DNA of 19,139 nucleotides, from the NCBI GenBank assembly GCA_012797095.1, contig JAAZPS010000036.1, positions 1-19,139 on the forward strand, read 5' to 3'. This DNA comes from Bacillota bacterium (GTDB lineage: Bacteria > Bacillota > Dethiobacteria > DTU022). This document shows positions 14,360-19,139 of the stretch, piece after piece; position 1 is the first letter of the stretch, and each line of letters opens with the position of its first letter. The notes under the pieces are model-generated. The model saw nothing but the letters and a program-made list of their open reading frames with translations. It was not told the origin of the DNA and did not search any database. A program made the translations under genes and the position numbers.

Positions 14360-14633
14360 AACCACCTTCTCGCCTCTGGTAATATTAAGCAAACCATCGA
14401 TCGGGCTGTCCCGCCAAACGCAGGCGTCCGGGACCGGAAGCTCGCGGATAAAATTGGAGCACAGGGGCAACCCCTTAAGCTGTATCTTAGCATTTTTGAA
14501 TTTGCTTTAACAGTACTCTTTTGCAAGCCCCCTGCAGCGAGACCGCCCGGCACATGCTGCACTGCCGACCTACCCGGTAACCGGTCCCGATCTAACTTTT
14601 TTTACATATTATTTTGATTAAGCAGGAAGCTAT

Positions 14634-16265
14634 ATGGCGAAAGGGTGGCTGCTTTTGCTCAAATGGTTTAAAAACAGACTGGGGCTCGATCAAAAGACAG
14701 AATCCCGGGGTGGAGAACGTGATCTCAGCACTCTCCTCGAGGAGACTGCCCGTGATAAATTTACCGGTCAACTGGAGCTGGATCTGAAAAAGATAGATGA
14801 TGCCGGCGGTTCCAGTTACGATTTTACGCTTCGCCGCTTCCATGCCGGCGGCCTGCCCGGAGCGCTGCTCTATTTTGAAGGGCTTACCGATAAAAGATCA
14901 ACCGAAGAGATCCTTCGCACCCTGATCCTTGAATCGGAAAAGCTGAAGATCCCTTTCAAAAAAGGGAAAGGTCTGGAGATCGCCCGGGAAAAGCTGCTCA
15001 TCTCCGACGAGCTCAGTATCGTGGAAAATATCGCCGGGCTCTTTGCCGAGCTATCCCGCGGCGGTGCCGCTCTCCTCTTCGAGGGCAGCGCCGCTGTGCT
15101 GATCTGCGACACCCGGAAACCCGAGATCAGGGCGATCAGTGAACCGGAAAACGAGACCGTCCTGCGCGGCCCCCGCGACGGCTTTATTGAAAACCTGCAG
15201 GTGAATACCTCCCTGATCCGGCTGCGTTTGCCCATCCCCCAGCTCTGGATCGAGAAGATGATCCTGGGCCGGCTCAGCAAAACCGAGGTGGCCTTGCTCT
15301 ATATCAAAGGGCTGGCCCGGGACAAACTGGTCCGCGAAACGCATTCCCGGCTGCAGCAGATCGATCTCGACGCTGTCCTCGGGACCGGCTACCTGGAAGA
15401 CTATATCGTTGACAATCCAAATACCCTTTTTCCGCTGGCCTATCGCACTGAAAGGCCGGACAAGGTCACTGCAGCCCTGCTCGAGGGGCGGGTGGTGATC
15501 CTTGTTGCCGGAACCCCCTTTGCCCTGATCGTCCCCACCGAGCTGAATATGTTGATGCAGGCGCCCGACGATTACTTCGAACTTCTGCCCATCGCCGTCT
15601 TCGTTCGCCTGCTGCGCTACGCTGCCCTGGTGATCTCCCTCCTTTTGCCTGGAATCTACGTCGGCGTGGTCACCTTTCACCCCGAGCTGCTGCCGACACC
15701 GCTTTTTTTACGCATCATCAGCACCCGGGAGGGGGTCCCCTTTCCCGTAATCGCCGAGATGCTGATCCTGGAGATGATCTTCGAGGTACTGCGCGAGGCA
15801 GGGCTGCGCCTGCCGCCGGCCATCGGCCCGGCGATCAGCATCGTTGGGGCGCTGATTCTGGGTGATGCCGCCATTCGCGCCGGTCTGGTCTCGCCTGGCG
15901 TGGTCATCATCGTGGCGCTCACCGCCATCGCCGGTTTCTCCACCCCGGCCTTTGCCCTGAGCACCGCCATTCGCCTGCTCCGCTTTGCCTTTACCATCAT
16001 GGGCGCCACCTTCGGCCTTTTCGGGGTGCAGTTTGCCCTGCTGCTGACCGTGGTTCACCTCTGCAGCTTACGCTCCTTCGGAGTACCCTATCTCAGTCCC
16101 TTTGCCCCCCTGATCCTTTCCGACCTCAAAGACTCGCTCATCACCGTCTGGCGGTGGGGTATGCTCGGCCGGCCCAAGCTGATCGGCGGACGCGAACCAC
16201 TGCGCCAGCCCGTCGGCCAGAAACCGCGGGCCGGGAAAGATCCCGGAGAGGACGAAGGGAGTTAA
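14634..16265 (+). CDS. Spore germination receptor, GerA-family A subunit
   Basis: A subunits of Ger receptors sit in the inner spore membrane and, with the B and C subunits, sense nutrients and start germination. The 543 residues have a soluble N-terminal half (about 1-315) containing the family segment GPRDGFIENLQVNTSLIR (179-196). A membrane half follows at about 318-480, including the highly conserved REGVPFP (365-371), AIGPAISIVGALILGDAAI (397-415), and hydrophobic spans around 416-436 and 452-478. A basic, hydrophilic tail follows. ATG 14634 has AGGAAG 6 bases before it. The B-subunit ATG begins two bases after this stop, so this is an ABC operon. A CATATTA at 14605 resembles a sigma-G -10 box, but no matching -35 was found. 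The germinant cannot be predicted from sequence. Confidence 0.95.
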   Translation: MAKGWLLLLKWFKNRLGLDQKTESRGGERDLSTLLEETARDKFTGQLELDLKKIDDAGGSSYDFTLRRFHAGGLPGALLYFEGLTDKRSTEEILRTLILESEKLKIPFKKGKGLEIAREKLLISDELSIVENIAGLFAELSRGGAALLFEGSAAVLICDTRKPEIRAISEPENETVLRGPRDGFIENLQVNTSLIRLRLPIPQLWIEKMILGRLSKTEVALLYIKGLARDKLVRETHSRLQQIDLDAVLGTGYLEDYIVDNPNTLFPLAYRTERPDKVTAALLEGRVVILVAGTPFALIVPTELNMLMQAPDDYFELLPIAVFVRLLRYAALVISLLLPGIYVGVVTFHPELLPTPLFLRIISTREGVPFPVIAEMLILEMIFEVLREAGLRLPPAIGPAISIVGALILGDAAIRAGLVSPGVVIIVALTAIAGFSTPAFALSTAIRLLRFAFTIMGATFGLFGVQFALLLTVVHLCSLRSFGVPYLSPFAPLILSDLKDSLITVWRWGMLGRPKLIGGREPLRQPVGQKPRAGKDPGEDEGS

Positions 16266-16267
16266 GG

Positions 16268-17380
16268 ATGCCCGGAGAAAAGATCGCCAACCGCCAGCTT
16301 TTTTTCATCCTGTTCATGATCCGCTGCAATATTGCCGTGGCCTTCCTGCCGGTGCTGACCACCGCCGATGCCTATCAGGATGCCTGGATCTCCGCCATTG
16401 TCCAGTTCTTCCCGGCAGCACTGCTGCTGCTCTTTTTCGGCGGCCTCGGGCCCCGCTACCCCGATCTGACCGTGGCCCAGTACAGTGAAAAGCTGCTCGG
16501 CCGCTGGCCCGGCAAAGCGCTGACCCTGACAATCCTATGGGCCTTCCTCCATATGGCCGCGGTCGAGGTGCGCATCTACGCCGATATGCTGGTCACCGTC
16601 TTTCTCCCAGACACCCCGTTGCTCTTTCTGGTCACCGCCATGGTCATCGTCTCCGCAGCAGCTGCCTACTCCGGAATCGAGGTGATCGGCAGGGCTGCCG
16701 ACCTGCTCTTCCCGCTCTATCTCCTGATGATCATCGGCAGCCTACTGCTGCCGCTCCCCCTGCTGAAGTCGATGCTCTACAATCTCGAGCCGGTTTTCGC
16801 CCGCGGTGTTGGCCCGGTGCTGCGGGGTGCGGTAACCCCGGCGGCGGTAACGGCACAATTTCTGACGTTGACCATGCTGCTTCCTTTCCTGACCCAACCC
16901 AAAAAAGGTCTGCGCAGTGCGCTGGGAGCCCTGGCATGGTCAAGCGCCATCCTGATACCGATCAGCCTCGTCACTGCAGCCATCCTCGGCCCGTCGCCGG
17001 CAGCGCGGGCTCTGTTTCCCTTTTTCAAGATGGTCCGGGCGGTTGCCCTCAGCGAATTCATCGAGCGGATCGAAGCGCTGGCGGTCTTTGCCTGGGGCCT
17101 GGGCCTTTTTGTGGAGGTAGCAGCCTACCTTTTCTGCGGTGCCCGGGGCCTCTCCCAGGTGCTGGGCCTGAAGGACTACCGCCCCCTGATCCTGCCCCTC
17201 GCCGTGATCTGGATCGTTCTGGGGGTGCACGTTTCCAAAAACGCCTTCCAGCTGCTCACTTTTTTCAAACCAGCTTTTTTTGCACCCTACGCTCTGGCGC
17301 TGATGATTCTGCCCTTTGCCCTTCTCTGGGCAGCCCATCTCTTTCGCCAGTTTTCGGGGAGGCGATCCGGTGACCGTTAA
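16268..17380 (+). CDS. Spore germination receptor, GerB-family B subunit
   Basis: B subunits belong to the APC transporter superfamily and form the nutrient-binding site of the receptor; in B. subtilis GerAB binds L-alanine. The 370 residues are almost wholly hydrophobic, with about ten membrane spans. They begin with the typical KIANRQLFFILFMIR segment and contain the conserved-looking stretches DAWISAIVQFFPAALLLL, TVAQYSEKLLGRWPGKAL and YSGIEVIGRAADLLFPLYLL. Length equals the family norm (about 365). The frame is open for 38 codons upstream inside the A-subunit gene, but ATG 16268 starts the conserved sequence and has GAAGGGAG upstream. It overlaps the C-subunit gene by 11 bases, implying coupled translation. 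Confidence 0.95.
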   Translation: MPGEKIANRQLFFILFMIRCNIAVAFLPVLTTADAYQDAWISAIVQFFPAALLLLFFGGLGPRYPDLTVAQYSEKLLGRWPGKALTLTILWAFLHMAAVEVRIYADMLVTVFLPDTPLLFLVTAMVIVSAAAAYSGIEVIGRAADLLFPLYLLMIIGSLLLPLPLLKSMLYNLEPVFARGVGPVLRGAVTPAAVTAQFLTLTMLLPFLTQPKKGLRSALGALAWSSAILIPISLVTAAILGPSPAARALFPFFKMVRAVALSEFIERIEALAVFAWGLGLFVEVAAYLFCGARGLSQVLGLKDYRPLILPLAVIWIVLGVHVSKNAFQLLTFFKPAFFAPYALALMILPFALLWAAHLFRQFSGRRSGDR

Positions 17381-18581
17381 ACGACTGTTTCTGCTGCTGC
17401 TCATCGCTGCTCTGGTCGGGACCCTCTGCAGCGGATGCTGGAACCGCCGCGAACCGGAACTTCTGGGGGTGGTCCTGGCGGTGGGTTTTGATTACGATGA
17501 GGAAAACGACCTCTATCAGATATTTGCTCAGCTAGCCGATCCTATCGCTATGGGCGGCTCGAGTTCGGAGAATGGCGGCGGAGAAGGTGAAAAGGCTTTC
17601 TGGACCATGAAAGCCAAGGGGTGCACCCCCTTTGCCGCTGTCCGCCATCTCATCGGAACCTCCAGCCGGGCCCTTTTCTGGCCCCACTGCCGGGTCCTGC
17701 TGCTGTCGGAAAAGGTGGCTCGCAAGGGCATTGCCGATATCTTCGATCTTTTTGAAAGGGGCCGGCAGTTTCGGCTCATCGTCAAACCGGCGATAGTGGC
17801 AGGGGATCTGAGCAAGATCATGGAGGCCGAGTTCCCGCTCGAACAGACGGGAGCACGGGGGCTGGACCGGCTGATCTTGACGACCCGCTTTGAAAGATCG
17901 ATCTTCACGGAAAAGAATCTGAACGAACTTATCGCCACCCATGCCCAGCCCGGCAAAGAGATGCTCATCGGCCGGCTGGAGGTGCTCGATGCCGAAGCGG
18001 GAAAAGAGGAAAAGGACGGAAGTATCCCGCCGCCGGCCCAGCTGGGCGGCAGCGCTTTTTTCCGCGGCGACCGCATGGTCGGATGGGCCACACCCAGGCA
18101 GACCCAGGGTTGGGGCTACGGCTCCGGCCGCGCTTTTCGCTCTACCTTTGTCATCGAATCGCCGACAGATGAAAAAAACCATATCAGCATCGAAACCTTC
18201 GGCCATAACGCCAGAATGCGCCTGCGCGGCGATGCAAACAACTGGCAGATCGAGCTGACGGTGAAGCTGCACGGCCATGTCCAGGAATTCGACGGTCCGG
18301 GTAAACTCGACACCGAAAACGAGCTGACCCGTTCCCTGGAAAGGCGGGCCGCTCAGGCAGTGCGCAACAATATCGAATCAACGCTCAGCCGTTCCCAGGA
18401 GCTCAAAGCGGATATCTTCGGCTTCGGCAACCTGATCTACCGTAAAAACCCGCTATTATGGCAGAAGATCAGCTCCCGCTGGGATGAGGAGATCTTTCCG
18501 CAGCTAACCATTGACTTGACCGTCGAATTCGATATCTTGCATTCCGGAATGGTCAAAGGCTCGGTGGAGGAGGACCGCTAA
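17370..18581 (+). CDS. Spore germination receptor lipoprotein, Ger(x)C family
   Basis: C subunits are lipoproteins anchored at the outer face of the inner spore membrane and are needed for receptor function. From GTG 17370 the 403 residues begin with a lipoprotein signal (MTVKRLFLLLLIAALVGTL) and lipobox CSGC, giving Cys23 followed by WNRREPELLGVV, the usual GerC start. The -3 residue of the lipobox is Cys, not the usual Leu. The rest is hydrophilic and fits the Ger(x)C domains, including LFWPHCRVLLLSEKVARKGI and a C-terminal SRWDEEIFPQLTIDLTVEF. The GTG is preferred because GGGGAGG lies 7 bases upstream and the signal starts there; an earlier in-frame start would bury the signal. Ala/Gly/Ser/Glu-rich linkers occur near residues 64-72. 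Confidence 0.95.
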   Translation: MTVKRLFLLLLIAALVGTLCSGCWNRREPELLGVVLAVGFDYDEENDLYQIFAQLADPIAMGGSSSENGGGEGEKAFWTMKAKGCTPFAAVRHLIGTSSRALFWPHCRVLLLSEKVARKGIADIFDLFERGRQFRLIVKPAIVAGDLSKIMEAEFPLEQTGARGLDRLILTTRFERSIFTEKNLNELIATHAQPGKEMLIGRLEVLDAEAGKEEKDGSIPPPAQLGGSAFFRGDRMVGWATPRQTQGWGYGSGRAFRSTFVIESPTDEKNHISIETFGHNARMRLRGDANNWQIELTVKLHGHVQEFDGPGKLDTENELTRSLERRAAQAVRNNIESTLSRSQELKADIFGFGNLIYRKNPLLWQKISSRWDEEIFPQLTIDLTVEFDILHSGMVKGSVEEDR

Positions 18582-18584
18582 AAG

Positions 18585-18812
18585 ATGTTCTGGGTTGCCC
18601 TGGCCATGATCGCCATCGCCTTTATCCAGGTACCCTCGTTGGTCAACGGGAAAAAATGGCCCGAACTGGCCGGCTTCAGTATCGTCTGGTTCGTCGCCGC
18701 GCTTTACGCCCTCCTTGTCGCCAGCGGGATCCGCCTGCCCAACCCAACGGATCTGCTGCGATCATTCTACAGCTGGTTCTACCCCCTTATCGGGATCAAC
18801 TTCAATTTATGA
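18585..18812 (+). CDS. Small two-helix membrane protein, fourth gene of the ger operon
   Basis: I do not recognise a named family. The 75 residues contain two hydrophobic helices (about 2-20 and 28-48) separated by NGKKWPEL, then a tail with amphipathic and aromatic character (LLRSFYSWFYPLIGINFNL). ATG 18585 lies three bases after the C-subunit stop and has GGAGG about 13 bases upstream, so it is translated with the receptor. Small membrane proteins encoded with ger operons, such as B. subtilis-type D subunits, also have two helices of about this size, so a receptor-associated D-subunit role is plausible but inferred. Its final 40 codons are reiterated twice downstream, and its stop codon lies in the left arm of a palindrome. 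Confidence 0.85.
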   Translation: MFWVALAMIAIAFIQVPSLVNGKKWPELAGFSIVWFVAALYALLVASGIRLPNPTDLLRSFYSWFYPLIGINFNL

Positions 18813-18838
18813 GTCAAAGTGTCCGTCCCCTTGACTCA
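18810..18838. repeat. Palindrome overlapping the small gene's stop codon
   Basis: TGAGTCAA (18810-18817) is inverted as TTGACTCA (18831-18838) around a 13-base loop containing GTCCGTCCCC. The TGA stop is the first three bases of the left arm. It resembles REP-like elements with a GGGGACGG core seen in clostridial genomes (recollection, not checked). It could also act as the operon's terminator, although no U tract follows. A copy with a TAA stop recurs in unit B at about 18950-18978. Confidence 0.5.
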
Positions 18839-18871
18839 GTCTCTTAAAGCGCTGTGCCAACCTCCCCCGGT

Positions 18872-18904
18872 GTCATCCTGAGGGCTTTAGCCCGAAAGAT
18901 CTCC
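18872..18904. repeat. Dispersed hairpin repeat, copy in unit A
   Basis: This has the same sequence as 166-198 except one base (A at 18897, where the other copy has G), which breaks one pair of the outer stem. Its right end ATCTCC is the junction at which the reiterated gene tail begins. Confidence 0.7.
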
Positions 18905-19026
18905 TTCGTCGCCGCGCTCTACCCCTTTGTCGGGATCAACTTCAATTTGTAAGTCAAAGTGTCCGTCCCCTTGACTCACGTCCCCTTGACTCAGTCTCTT
19001 AAAGCGCTGGGCCAACCTCCCCCGGT

Positions 19027-19058
19027 GTCATCCTGAGGGCGTAGCCCGAAGGATCTCC
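19027..19058. repeat. Dispersed hairpin repeat, copy in unit B
   Basis: The stem is complete (ATCCT/AGGAT, GA/GA, GGGC/GCCC) but the loop is GTA, not TTTA. Conserved arms with a changed loop argue that structure is maintained. It ends at the junction with unit C. Confidence 0.7.
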
Positions 19059-19139
19059 TTCGTCGCCGCACTCTACGCCCTCCTTGTCGCCAGAGGGATC
19101 CGCCTGCCCAACCGGGCGGATCTGCTGCGATCATTCTAC

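Larger units (their letters stand above)
18690..19139 (+). repeat. Tandem array of the ger-operon tail (three units)
   Basis: Unit A (18690-18904) runs from codon 36 of the small membrane-protein gene, through its stop and palindrome, to the end of a dispersed hairpin. Unit B (18905-19058) repeats it but lacks about 75 internal bases. It joins FVAALY directly to PFVGINFNL in frame, ends at TAA, and carries an extra 15-bp duplication. Unit C (19059-19139) repeats the undeleted start and stops at the window edge at the base equivalent to 18770. Junctions are identical (ATCTCC then TTCGTCGCC). The copies differ by point changes, so they are not a simple read duplication. No complete gene is present after 18812. 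Confidence 0.85.

Noticed and set aside
14605..14611. CATATTA as a sigma-G -10 box for the ger operon
   Set aside because: No GNATR-type -35 occurs at 17-18 bases and the implied start is only about 16 bases before the ATG.
18854..18952. 32-residue frame across unit A and B junction, starting GTG and ending at the reiterated tail
   Set aside because: It has no ribosome site, and in the next unit the same frame is broken by TAG, so it is not maintained.

Overview
The window looks like chromosomal DNA of an endospore-forming, GC-rich member of the Firmicutes, most likely Clostridia. The evidence is a tricistronic nutrient-germinant receptor operon (GerA, GerB and GerC family subunits), a six-repeat LysM protein with a sigma-K-like promoter, a Spo0F-like receiver next to a soluble PAS histidine kinase, strong Gram-positive Shine-Dalgarno sequences, and start codons that include GTG and TTG. 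No rRNA, tRNA, CRISPR array, transposase or phage gene was seen.

Layout. Positions 1-342 are non-coding and packed with small palindromic and direct repeats. Positions 361-2358 hold a promoter and a single-chain aconitase. acpS (2399-2791, minus) and a cold-shock protein gene (3023-3253, plus) diverge, and the latter ends in a strong intrinsic terminator. Positions 3357-6733 (minus) form a metal-resistance operon: promoter and operator, an ArsR/SmtB repressor, a Zn/Cd/Pb-type P1B ATPase, and a creatininase-family hydrolase. Next come an UPF0173-type metallo-beta-lactamase-fold hydrolase (6816-7487, minus) with its own promoter, and a two-component pair (kinase then receiver, 7576 to about 10006, minus). 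After a gene-free interval of about 580 bases, threonine synthase (10586-12094, plus) converges on the LysM gene (12199-13425, minus). nagB (13628-14359, minus) diverges from the germination operon (14634-18812, plus), which ends in a fourth gene for a small two-helix membrane protein.

The last 450 bases are unusual. The 3' part of that small gene, its palindromic trailer and a dispersed hairpin repeat are tandemly reiterated: one full copy, one internally deleted copy and one copy cut by the window edge. The dispersed hairpin also occurs near position 166, so both window ends lie in repeats.

Functionally, three units are plausibly sporulation-linked: the kinase/receiver pair (initiation), the LysM protein (mother-cell spore layer) and the germination operon. 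nagB could recycle amino sugars. The metal operon is self-contained. The remaining genes (aconitase, AcpS, cold-shock protein, threonine synthase) are housekeeping. I see no clearly new system. The observations most worth following up are the reiterated germination-operon tail, the apparent ACG start of the kinase, the creatininase inside a metal-efflux operon, and the sigma-K-like promoter on the LysM gene.
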